Source: Dromaius novaehollandiae
Taxonomy: Eukaryota > Chordata > Aves > Casuariiformes > Dromaiidae
Length of the DNA stretch: 64,000 nucleotides
Direction: 5' to 3'
Assembly (NCBI RefSeq): GCF_036370855.1
Contig: NC_088098.1
Coordinates: 39,187,981-39,251,980, forward strand
The stretch's first letter is position 1, and the number at the start of each line of letters is the position of its first letter. A program made the position numbers and the translations under genes. This document shows, one piece after another, positions 26,880 through 38,400 of the stretch. Under the pieces are notes generated by a model. It was given only the letters and a program-made list of their open reading frames with translations. It searched no databases and had not been told where the DNA came from.

Positions 26880-27310
26880 CCTTCTAGCGGAGCTGGGACA
26901 GGGTTAGGGTTTATTAGTGCTCCTCATACCGTATTTAATCTCATTAAACCTATCATCTTTTCTCTCTCAGTTGAAAGGGAAAGTTAATATCGGTGAAGCC
27001 ACAGGGCAAAAGAACTACCACACAATATCGAATGAAGTGGGGAGTTTCCATTTTAGGAATGACTTGAGGAACTCAGCTAGTCGCAGCTCACAGGCATTTT
27101 ACAGCCATTCATTCATAATGCAAGATATTAATTCACGTCTCTTTAATGATGGGGGGGAAAGGGGCAATATTGCTCTTGCTGAAATCAATAGTGAAACTAT
27201 CACTGATTTTAATGGGAGCAAACTGTATCTTGCGTGTGCGTGTGATTTAAACCCAGCCAATTAAAAGCGAAGAATGTGTTTTTTTTTTTTTTTTCCTGAC
27301 TTAATAGTTG
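26880..27310. promoter_or_regulatory. Candidate conserved non-coding element or lncRNA exon
   Basis: A strong acceptor-like sequence (TCTTTTCTCTCTCAG, AG at 26969-26970) is followed by about 290 bp without a stop in one frame. TAAT-type words (CATTCATTCATAATG, ATATTAATTCACG, CTTTAATGATGG) lie inside it. The translated frame has no recognised domain and no clear donor follows. A regulatory element or a non-coding exon is more likely than a protein exon. Confidence 0.25.
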
Positions 27311-29250
27311 TCACGATGTTCATGAATATTAAAAACCAGGCAGTTCAGAAGGGCTGGGGCCGGGTGCCAGGCGCTTCTCCGCAGCTTGCCACTCATGACT
27401 CCAATGCAGCAAACCCATCCCCAGTGTGCACGAGGCGTCCTGGGCTACGGACGGGTTCTCCCTTTTTTCTTTTCGCCTCTTCTTTTTTTAAGAGCAGCAA
27501 TGGCTAAGAAATGAGCACACCGAATGACCACGGGGAGACTCAGGGCACGTGGGAGGCGATGGGGCTGCGGGGCCTGGCTGCCACGCTGGCTGCTCGCTCA
27601 GGGTGGTGGCCCGGGTGCAGGACACCCCGCACGCAGCAGTGCTCCACTGCCAGCCACCTCGCTCGCTCCTCGGTGTCCGAGGTGCGGCGTCCAGCAGTCA
27701 TTGCTGCCATCCTGTGGAGAGCTGGGGCACGGGGAGGGCTCTGGGGCCACGGGGTGCTCTGGGCTGGTCCCCAGGGTAGGGGAGCAGGCCCCTATGGTGA
27801 TGGAGAAGGTCCTCGTGGCAGTACAGCAGGTCCACATGGCAGTGGGGCAGGCTGCGTGGTGGTGGGGCAGGCCGACCTGACCCTGCTGCCCAAGGGGGCT
27901 TCTTTTAGCCACCCCGAGAGACGGGGAGCAACACCAGCAACAGTCAAGTCAACCCCAACCTGCTGGATGGGGGTGGGGGGATGCGGTTTTAATCAAAGGC
28001 ACTTAAAAGAAAATGTCCTCATTTATAAAAGGAAAACAAACTAGCAATTAAAACAAGCATGGTGAGTGAAGCATGGTTCCTAAGCACCTTGGTAGCGTTG
28101 CTCTGTGCCTTGTGCCAAACAGAGCTTTGGACACCATTTCTGGTTCATTTTGGCTCGTTGGCCCTTTTGTTTGAGTGCCTGGCAGGCATCGGGGTGTGCA
28201 GGGACATGTACCACGGTGCAAGCCCCAGCGCTCGGCAGCATGTGGCTTGGGCTGTGGGCTTGCATGAAGGGGCACAGCCTACCACCCTCAGCCTCCACTT
28301 GGTGTTTCCTGGGAAAACAGGAGGGACCTTCCACTCCCTTTGAACAACCAGTGCCCAGTCCCAGTTCCAGACCCTCCTTCATCCAAGACTTTCCTAAACA
28401 TGGACTGAAATTGGTCAGTGAGGGACAGCTCATTGGCAGAGCATTTAAATTTCAGGTTGCAGGCCCTCTCAGGTGTCTTCCAGACTATTACTGGTATGAA
28501 CAGTTGGGAAAAGTATCTGCATGAGGTATGGAAATTAATTGCATAGCAAGAAATAAAACTGTAACTGACCTTCTAGTCCTTTAACCTAGGGCTGGCCTCC
28601 CAAGTGCCACTGGGGAAAATCCTATACAGACAGTGAGCAACGCCTATCTACTTTTCTTTGGACAAAAAAATGAAACACTGACTCACACCACAAAAGTTTG
28701 CAGGTCTTTGAGACAGCTGCCTTCTTCTAGGAGGGTGAAGCCAGCAGTGCTCCAGCATTGCACCTGAAGCACGCATCAGGGAGAAAGTGGTTGTAGAACC
28801 TCTACCTACTGGGAAGTGCAGTTTACTGCTATTATTCCCAATTTGCATGAGAGAGTTGTGTTTGGGCCATGCCAGGGAGCTCTAACCCAGGTGTGCTCCC
28901 AGAGCAGTCTCCAGGTCTGTATTTGGACAATCCGATAAAAGCTTCTGACTTACTGAAGCCTCACCCAGAATATCTGCTGCATCTTATGGAAGCAGAACTA
29001 GTTAGAACTAGCAGAACTATGGAACCAGTATTCTCCTGGCCAGACCTGGGATTTTGAGAGTTTATGTCACCTGCAACAGTTGGAATGGGAATGTTGCTTG
29101 TGCTAAGTAAAATAACCAAATGTGGAAAGTGTTGAGGTAATCTGTAGTCCTCTGGTATTTATTCAGTGTCCTGATTTAGCAGTGACTGCCAGTTTGAATG
29201 CATCATGGATGGGTATTTTTTTTGAAGGACACTCTCCTACCCATACAGGA
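27311..29250. other. Non-coding sequence between candidate element and E2F7 3' end
   Basis: It starts with a GC-rich segment (27,340-27,980, imperfect GGTGCAG/GGGGCAG words) and continues as ordinary sequence to the E2F7 poly(A) site. Open frames here, including one of 177 codons at 27511-28044, have no recognised similarity. Confidence 0.5.
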
Positions 29251-29290
29251 AAAAAAAAGTCTCAGTCTTGTTTTTAGTTCCATTTTTATT
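29250..29290 (-). terminator. E2F7: E2F7 poly(A) signal and downstream U-rich element
   Basis: On the minus strand AATAAA is at 29290-29285. It is followed about 25 nt later by an uninterrupted T9-type tract (plus-strand A run, about 29250-29258), the expected arrangement for a cleavage site near 29260-29272. A second AATAAA at 29163-29158 could serve as a distal signal. Confidence 0.7.
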
Positions 29291-32231
29291 CAATAAGAGT
29301 TAATATTTTGTTAAAAGAAAGTAATAAAAAAAATTCAACCCAACAGTGTGATTGGAGTAAAATTATATGCAAACAGCTAAAAAGCTTGCTAGAGAGCAGA
29401 AAAAGCAGGATGTCTAATCACTGAAGAACAGTTATAAGCATCAATAAAATTAATATCTATATTAAACTAGCAGTGCAAAGATACAAACTGGAAGCAGCTT
29501 TACATTAAAAATACAGCTTTTTAAATACAGAAATAGCACCAATTTACAAAAGATAATCAGAAATGTAAACGTGGCAGGTAGATTCAAGTATAAGTTATAC
29601 ACTCACCCTCCTCAACACCTGTCTTGGAATAGAAAGGTTTCACAAACCCTGCAGAACATCGTGGGTACGCACTTCTCAGTGCAAATACGAATTCTGCTTT
29701 TCCAAAGCTATTTTTCTGATGATTTGTTATTAATGTATTTTAACTCTTAGCTTTTAGTGAAGGCAAAGATAGGAAATGTATATGCATTCCCTCTTGACAA
29801 CCAGCCCCTTTCCCTCACCAGTCTGGTTTAGCAGCTCAGGTACTGCCAGTAGTACTGCTAACTACGTCACCTGAATGCTGCGGTGGTCCCACTCCTTCCC
29901 CCCAGCCCCGTCTACTTTAGCAAGAATTTTGCATTGACGGAAACAGAACAGTGTGTAAATCTACTGTCACGACCATGGCCCACCTGACAGCACTGATTGG
30001 AGGGATCCTGATTTACCTTGGTGTAACTGAGAGCAGGCCCACTGTATTTACAGAAACTCAAAACTGGAAGTGGAAATCGGAAACAAGATATATTTTCAGT
30101 GCCTGCATTTTCAAGTATAGTTAGGTTAGTTATGGAACAGAATAACTTTACTGACAAAGTGAGGCAATGATGCCTTAACTACAGCAAAAAGCCATTACTT
30201 AGCGCAAATCCTCCTCTCTTCTCCCAAATGCCATTTCACTAAAAGGTTGCCCATATTAGAGAGGGAGAGAAAAGAAAGGGTTTGGAGAATGTGCCTGCAG
30301 TCTGGAAACTCAGCAGCCTGTTTCTAGCCAGAACAGAAACCAATGTATGCTAGAAGTAGTGCATTGGCAGCACTGTGACAATTACACATTGCTTTTTGAA
30401 GTGAAATTATGTTTTAAAGTGGGTGTAAAAGAAGAAATGATTCAGAAGCAATAATCGTAAACTTTCACAACTGTAGTGTATTTTCCTTTTTTTTTTTTTA
30501 ATTAAAAAAGTTTAAATGCAGCAGTCTGGAGATTTCTCTTTACCACTCCTGAATTTTCCTATGATAATTCTACTGCAGATTTTCTTTCAATGAGGGCTAA
30601 CCAGCCCTCTTTATAAGGCTGTTATTGGTCTATTCTAACATAAGGCCACATTACTCAAGCTCCCAGTTTCACTAAAATTCTTTCTTAAATTCCATTTTCA
30701 TAATACATTTCATTATAAAAATAAAAAACCCTCATCAAACCCCCAACCCCCAAAGCCCTAGCCTCTCAAGACCAATGACGTAGCACATCAGACTACCCTT
30801 TGAAAACCAGTACCACTCCATACAAAGTTCTTGCCAACTAGAGAACTGGCCCTATGGTTGCTAAAAATCCAAAGCAACACGTTGTCAACAGCAAAACTTT
30901 TTTTTTCTTTTCTTTCCTCTTTTTTTTTTTTTTAAATAAAGGGGACTGCACAAATGTAACTGAAGTCTGCTACACCAGTGAAAACATATCCAAGGTCAGC
31001 ATTAACCTTTTATATTATATCATAAAGTATTAAGAGCTCCATCCATTATTTAAAGGATTCTCAAAGTTAGGTGTTACCTATCCCTTTCTTCCTCCTTACC
31101 TTCTCACTAGGAATACAAACCATTTTCTCCCACAATCCCAAAATTTAGGGCTCCCATTCTTTTTCAGCTTCTTTTGACAGTTTATATAGGTATGCATTGG
31201 AAAACAAGAGAGGTCTTGTCTTTTAAGTACACTGTTTTCAAATACACTATTCACAAGTGAGTGAAATTCCCATAGGTGAACAGTTAGGCACTTAAGTAGA
31301 CCGCTAGAACTTTAACCTAATAATGTGGTTAATGACTTCTCAGTGCTCTTTGGCCATAAAGTCTAGACTATACATTCAATGGGAGATGAAGTCTTGGCAC
31401 AGACCTCTCAGTGGCTTGCCACTCTCAAATTACTTTGTCAAACTTATTTAGGAATCAGGTTTGGGTTTTGTTTTGTTTTTCTTTTTACATCTAACTTGTA
31501 CTTTTTGCTCAGAATAAGAGGAAAAAAATGACGACTATTACAGTTCATTAATACAACTACAAAAATGTTAAAATTCACAGTTATTTTGGTCTTAATATTT
31601 TTCACATGTATACATTCAATCATACCATGTTAAGTTATTATTAGGTTTTCATAACCACAAGTGCTGGGCAAATAGTACAACAACCAAATGACATTCAAGT
31701 AATCATAGCCTGAGAAAATCTGTTATTCTGAAGCTGCAAAAAACTTTTTTTGCACTAAATCCCACTCCAACTTACAAAATAAATAGCAAGAGGCTGCACT
31801 GCTGAGGCAGGATTTGACAGATTGGAACCAAGGAAGTAGTTGCTCTTGCACCTGCAGGAGGTTATCGTTTTCACCACAGATTTACTGAGGGTAAGTAGAG
31901 TAAAAAAAATGCTCACCCAGATAAGTGCTTGACAGCTCACTTACAAACACGAATAAAAAACCCATGGGGACTGCAAGGAAATCTGTTTGCATCTCCTCAC
32001 AGCTTTCTGAATTCAAATCAGTACTGAAGGAACAACTAAATAAAAGGTATTCAGTAGTAAGGATGACTTGTGAAAGAGAAGGTTAACAGAACTAGTGGGT
32101 GAACAGGTAGCAGGGAAACATGCCAAAAGGGATGTCATTTTAATATGCTCCTCTTGTTTGGTAAGAGCTTGCTTGTTCTTTTTTAATAGATAGTCCTAGG
32201 ACAATCTGCCCAGCGTTTGCAATGAACGGAG
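29265..32231 (-). other. E2F7: E2F7 3' untranslated region (about 2.9 kb)
   Basis: The stretch from the stop codon to the predicted cleavage site is AT-rich, with no competing coding signal. Its length is close to what I recall for mammalian E2F7 (about 3 kb). It contains several long A- and T-rich tracts, for example around 30,488-30,515 and 30,897-30,940. The left end is inferred from the poly(A) signal at 29285-29290. Confidence 0.75.
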
Positions 32232-32408
32232 TTAGTCAGTGCTGGTACTAGAGATTTCTAGTCTTCTCTGCACAGAGCTGGCATTTCTGGTCTGGTTGCC
32301 TTCATTTTTTTTCCATGCAACAGGGTCTCCAAGGCTTCCAGGAGTTTTGAAAAATGCCTCATGATGTGCAGGACGAATGCTCTTAGGAGTGAGGGGAGCT
32401 GACAAAGT
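32232..32408 (-). CDS. E2F7: E2F7 last coding exon (exon 13), residues 878-935 and stop
   Basis: The acceptor is TTCACAAATAG|ACTTTG. Only this AG keeps phase 0; the nearby TTTGTCAG|CTCCCC would break the frame. It encodes [26 protein letters not shown] and a basic tail with [11 protein letters not shown], then TAA at 32234-32232. It matches the mammalian end PVTPKSIQ...[14 protein letters not shown]...SAQRRLEIPSS. Confidence 0.93.
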   Translation of the reverse strand, partial: TLSAPLTPKSIRPAHHEAFFKTPGSLGDPVAWKKNEGNQTRNASSVQRRLEISSTSTD

Positions 32409-35400
32409 CTATTTGTGAAACAAAAACGAAGTGATTCAGTGGCATTTTGTCAAAGTCTACATGCAAGCATGCAAATGGAATACAGCTTGTAGACATTAAG
32501 CCCTCCACCCTGCTACTATAGGGAACCATGTCACACAATTCGTTCAGAAGCTTCACATGAAAAGCTACAGGCTTCACCCCTGCTTTTTGTTCTGAAGCTG
32601 TCTGCCTGTACCTCGCTGCTGTGAAGCTGAAAGCCTCCATCTCATTTCTAGCTTATACGTATTCATGACTAGTTCATACTCATTCATTCTTATGCCAGCC
32701 TTGTCCTTTAGCTTAAAGGGCTCTTTTCCCTCCTTGATGTTTTACTCACTTTGATGATTTGTTAGCATCAAAACAGATCTAAAATTAGTCTCCTAAACCC
32801 AGGCCACTTCTGTTTTAAGTGCCACTCTACTGTAACCTCTTACAATCTGTAACCAGATTGGCTGCCACTGAGTCTCTGTTATAGCCTTTTTCTAAAGCTT
32901 GAACAGGATAAACATAAAATAACATTCATAAAGCTTCTAAAAGCCCAATCTATTTGTCATTGCATTAGACAACAGGAAAAGATATCAGAAACTTCAGAAT
33001 TTAAGCTAAAGCAGTGCTAAAATGGCCCTGCTAATAGTTGTGAAGACCTAGGTAACATATTGACTGACAGGATGGTTTCATATCATTCATTGTACTTCAG
33101 ATAAATGAATCTTTCTCCACTTTTGAATTTCTTTTGCCATTTATTTTACTCAAGTCCCTATCTATGTAGATTTTGGAAAATATATTAATAAAAAAGATCA
33201 ACAAAACACCAAAAATCTGTGTTTTCCCCCAGTTCCAATCTCATGTTGCCATTAAAAGGTTCCATTACTTAGTGGACAGACAGCAAAGCAGAGATTAGGT
33301 CACCCAGCACACTACTGTCTAAGACACTTTTTCAGCCAGAGGACTCCTGAATTATGACAAATAATCCTCCTGTCCTCCTAAACATGTTTCTGTAGCCATT
33401 GCATAACATGTTTCTAATGACAATATCAAATCACTGGGGAAAAAAATTGACTCAGATTTCTGGGAAAAAACCCTGCAACTCATTTTTTCCTCTATTCCTA
33501 TAAGATTTTAAAACCCAGCACTTTATTGTTCAGTGCTAGATACGTGTATCTATCACTGTGCTGTTTTTTTAATGCTAATGCAAGTGCTCCCACTGCTGCA
33601 GATGGACATGCAAATCAAGCAGAAGACACCAGCTCCCAGCCTGTCACTCTGACACACAGACACCAGCCTGCACCACAAGCCTCCTCCAGTCTCAATGACT
33701 CAGTACTGTTACTTCCTTGTCACTCAGTCACCTTTTATTACTTACCTGCTGCAGTTTCAGAAGGGTCACAGGATGCCCCATATACACAGGGGAGTCCAGT
33801 TTAACAGTACTGCAAGACCTTGCTAGCACAGGACTCAGGTGCACAGCGGGGTGAGCTGGTTGCTGGGGATCTGCTGAAGGTGAATGTGAGGCCTTTGGAG
33901 AAACCACTGCCGTGGTGCCTAGGAAAACGGGCGTCGATGATGCCAGGCCAGACATACTGACATTCATGGAGGCAGCAGCTGAGAAGGAACCGTCAGGAAC
34001 TGGAGAAAGAGGGCTGGGAATCGCAGGAGAACAGACAAGAGGGAAGGAAGCCAAGGCTGCTGACGGCACCACAACACAGGGGACACTCAGAGAAGGTAAC
34101 TGGCTCACAGCCAGGCCAACAGCACCAGGGGCTTGGTTTGCAGAGAACAGGAAATTAAAATTGTTTAATCCTAACCAAAGAGAGAAAAAAAGTAAGGCAT
34201 TAATACAGTTGACAAGTTGGAATTAAGCCATTACAACTTCATCTAGAACAGGAGAGAGAGATGACAATAAAGAAAGGCTGCCCAGGAAGAAACAAAACTG
34301 TGCTAAGCAACAAACAAGTGTTTGCTTTTGATCTGTTCAGTCAGGCTCCCTTTCATTACCTACCTCCATCTCCTTCCCTGCTGCCTGTTCACTATGTCTG
34401 CATCCATTTACTTTGTTCTTATTAAGTACCAGCCACCCCTTGATGTGTTATGCTTCTAAACAATGGTTAAAAAGAATGTTTTGGCTAAATAAATTGTATT
34501 CTTATTAACAGGAATCATACCCTCAGCTATATGAAAACATATACATAGCTTTAAAATAAGAAAAACAAAACACAGAAAAACCCATAAAGATATACTTGAT
34601 AGACACTCATCTTCCTGACTGGAATTAGTAGAATCTCATCCTAGAGTTGCACTGGTTCCCAGTTTGTCTGACCTTCCAAAACACCAAGATCAACTTTTTC
34701 AAACTGAGAGTCTCCATCCTGTAAGCTGCTTCACATAACTGAAATCCCATAGACCCCACTTAGCTTTAGTTGACACTGTGCCACAAGGGAACCAAATGCT
34801 AAAGCAGTAGCCATGGCAATCTGCAGCATGTACTCTGTTCCCACAAAACAATCTTCCACTCCATACAAACTGTCACAAAAAAATAGTGGATATGAAATCC
34901 ACTTGTAGCATTATCAATTGCTTCCTCTCCATCCCTACCGTGCCCACTAGCAGGCTCAGCTACACTCCTGTGCTTCAGTTTCTCCAGTTATCCAGATGAT
35001 GCACATGCCAGGAAAAGTACAAAGCTCGTAGATAACACTAAATTCACTCCTGGGGGGAATGCTGTTACACTCTTCTCGCTGCCTGACAAGCCTAGACTAG
35101 CCCCCAGTTTGGATGCCAGGTAAGTGTCCTTTTTGCTGAGTAACACCATGGAGCAGAACTAGGGGTAGACACCATTTCCCAAGCAACTGTTCCCTTAAAA
35201 ACCTGCAGGCAGGTTCTGTTAGGGCATGGAGTTACAAAATTTCAGGCTGCAGCAGCGTGGTATATTCTGATGCCAAAATGCTAAATTTCATCCTTGAGGT
35301 CCCCAAGCCCTTATAGGAAATGCAGGTAACAATTCATACTTTGCAGGGCTGATTACAGTCTCTTTCCCCAACCAAAGGGCTGAAGTTCTTTTTTTTCCTC

Positions 35401-38400
35401 CAACAAAGCAGCAGAGATTCAGAAACACACTGACACTGAAAAGAGCAGAGCACATAATTCAAATACATGAAACCCAGACTATTCACCCTTATCAACATCT
35501 GGGTACCTCAAAAAAAAGTGCCATATATTCAGAGGAGACAACAGTTCAGCTGGAGTCAAGAGAATTCAGGATTATTAAACTACTATAGAGACCTGCTGAC
35601 ACTTTTTGTAATGTCTCCAAATACAGGCTTATGGGCCTATCTGTAGGTGTCCCTGTTTGAAAAGCCCAGTGAACAGACTCAGAAGTCTGAGTGCCTCTAG
35701 ATCTGATGGCTGTCCTTACCAGCAGTAGGCTGAACACAGAGATATTGTGGTAGGAAGGGTTGATTGGTATTTTCTTTAGAGTTGTGCTCTCTTCCTGGAG
35801 AGGGTTCATCAGGGTCTTTACTCTGAGATGTTTTTTCTTGCTCCTGAGAATCTAAAGACTTAGTAGTCTCCTTGTCTGCAGCCTCTGGAGCAGCAGGAGT
35901 TGTGAGGTCAAGATGAAAAGCTTCTAGATGTACAGCAGATGTACAGCCACTTCCCAGGGTAGATTCTGCCTCAGGTGACTCACAGGGCTCCTAAGCAAAA
36001 ACAAAAGAGGAAATGAGAAGTCCAAATTGAAATAACGAGCGACGATGACTGTCATATACCTTCCTCAGCTAGAGTGAAGCGTGCACCTGTGCAAAGGGGC
36101 AGCACAAGAGCTGTGACTAGCAAATCAGTGAGTTAAAAGTCTTGTTTTGAGGGTTTGAAGAGCAATTTTAGTGATGCTTGACCCCTGTGCCCAGGGCTGT
36201 AGTTCACTTCCAATAGTTGGAAACATTAGATTCTTTAGAAATACCTGAGCTAAGGGATTAATTTCTTTTTATTGATAAGGAAAACATCCCGTTTCAAATG
36301 GCTTACACTGATATGAGCTTGAGCCTGACCCCTGTTTCAGCAGTTAAGAGAACTGTGGGTGAGATGCACTTAATCTCCACCATTATGTTGTCTCTCACCA
36401 GTCTACTGTGGGCAATACTAGGCTTGAGAAAGAGGGACTCAGGCTGGAGAATAGCGGGAAGGTACAAACCACATCTCTGTAGCTCAGTGGACTAAGCAAT
36501 GCTGCTGCTGTCTGGGGAAGACCCAGCTAACAGGGGAAGATAAGGAGGAATATTCACATTGATTTCCTCCCCTCTGGCAAGCTGTTCTGTTGAAGACAAT
36601 GAACAAGACATTGATTCCAAAGAAGAGCTGAGCATCACTTCACTACGCAACGCAATCACAGCCCATTTTCCCCTGGAAGTGTAAAAACATCTTCCAATTA
36701 ATACCCATTTCCTGGCACAGCACCCTTGTAATTTTCTTAACATGTGGGAGGTGGTATTTGTATCCATAGCAAGAGTGGTGCAATGAGTTCAGTCACTTCA
36801 GAAAACCCTGCCTTGGGTAAAAGTTTCTCCTCACTAATAGGAAGCCTAAGTACTAATGCAATTCACTTCTTTACCTTGGGTACTACAAGCGAGAGAGGGA
36901 CACTGCTCTGTTCCACAGTCTGCTTTTTAGCAACAGGCTCTTCACTGTCCATAGGGGCAGAGGGTGACATGCACTTGTGGGAGCTGCGTTTCTGGGAATT
37001 AATTGGAGGTACAGCACCCTGTGCTTTGAGGGGTGAGGCCCATTCCCTAGCACTCCTGTTTCCCACGTCTCCTGCAACGGCGTGGTTCTCCCTCAAGACA
37101 TTTTCCTGAAGACTGCCACACAACATAAAAAGAGATGAAGAGGGGAAGCACAGAAAGGGTTGGTTGGGGAGCAGGGTAGGTTTTCCATTTTCTGTTTTGG
37201 AGGCTGCTGGAGCGGAAGGATGTTGAGCTTGGTTGCTGACATCACTTGGCAGCGAGAGGCACGGCACATCTGATGGAACCACAGGGAACAACACATGAGG
37301 CAAAGGTTTAAGGCAAAAATCCAAGTTCCCTGGAACCGGAAGAAGGGAGAAAGGCGAGTTTATGCTTGGGTTCCTTCCTGAATTTAAGATTGTTTCTGTG
37401 GCACAAGCTTTATTCCTAAAAAAAGTAAGGAAAGGAGGAAAAAAAATTTAGTCCAAAAGTAAATCCGTGTATCACATTTAAAATCAAGCAGGTACAATCG
37501 TGGACATAACTGTGGAAAATACCCAAATAAAACCTACTAATTTTAAACACTTTACAGAGGGGGTCATTTTTTTATTACATCAAATTACACAGAAGCAGAC
37601 TCACCAATTTTTTGGCAGAGCTATGATTTAGTGCTTTCAGTTGCACTTGACTGGAGTAGAACGGGGCACCAAGGAGCTATGACTGGCACCCACAGATGAA
37701 TTCAAATTGGGATAGGTGTAAAGAAGACCCACTAATATGACAGAGGGCTCTTCCATGGAATGATTTGTTCAGCCTATTAAACAACAGGTTAAAGGAGACA
37801 GGAATGCCCTATATAAGCACATCTGAGATGAAGAACAACTACTGAAGCTAAAGGACAGCAGTTGTACAATACAGGCATGTAAAAACTGCCCATGAGTAAG
37901 TTTAAGCTGTGAAATAGAAAAAAGTTTTTAATTATCAGAGCAGTAAAGCTGGTCTACAATCTGACAGAACAGGATGGGGTACAAAGGAGTTTGGAGGTGG
38001 ATCAGTTTATAAACTTGATTTGTTCTGTATTAAAACTTTTTGCATATTAGAATGAATCTTCTACAGAAAACAAAAGGCATGCTGAGACCTATCAGAATTA
38101 AAATAGTAATAATGGGACTCTGAGGTTTTTCTGTCTTACTCCCATCAATGGAATCTAACCTCAAACCAAACATGACAAGCACCAAGGTGAAACTGGACAG
38201 GAACTTTACAGACCAACTTACCTAATATCTTCTTCTATTTTCTGCCTACAGACAGTTGTTAGGTCTACCATTTTGGAACAATATTCATCTGAATTCACAA
38301 TACAAGCTGAAAGAACAAAGGATCATTCAATTAATTACAGGCAACTTTACCAAGCATATTTTGGTATTTGTCATATAAAATAATGGATATAATTCTGTTA

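Noticed and set aside
27511..28044. 177-codon plus-strand open frame in a GC-rich patch
   Set aside because: It is Gly/Ala-rich and overlapping frames are also open on both strands. No splice or similarity support was seen.
32390..32402. Alternative acceptor TTTGTCAG for the last E2F7 exon
   Set aside because: It would enter the exon out of phase with exon 12 and give an early stop. The TAG six bases upstream keeps the frame.
33912..34226. Plus-strand open frame opposite E2F7 exon 12
   Set aside because: It is an antisense shadow of a confirmed coding exon.
36744..37109. Plus-strand open frame opposite E2F7 exon 10
   Set aside because: It is an antisense shadow of a confirmed coding exon.
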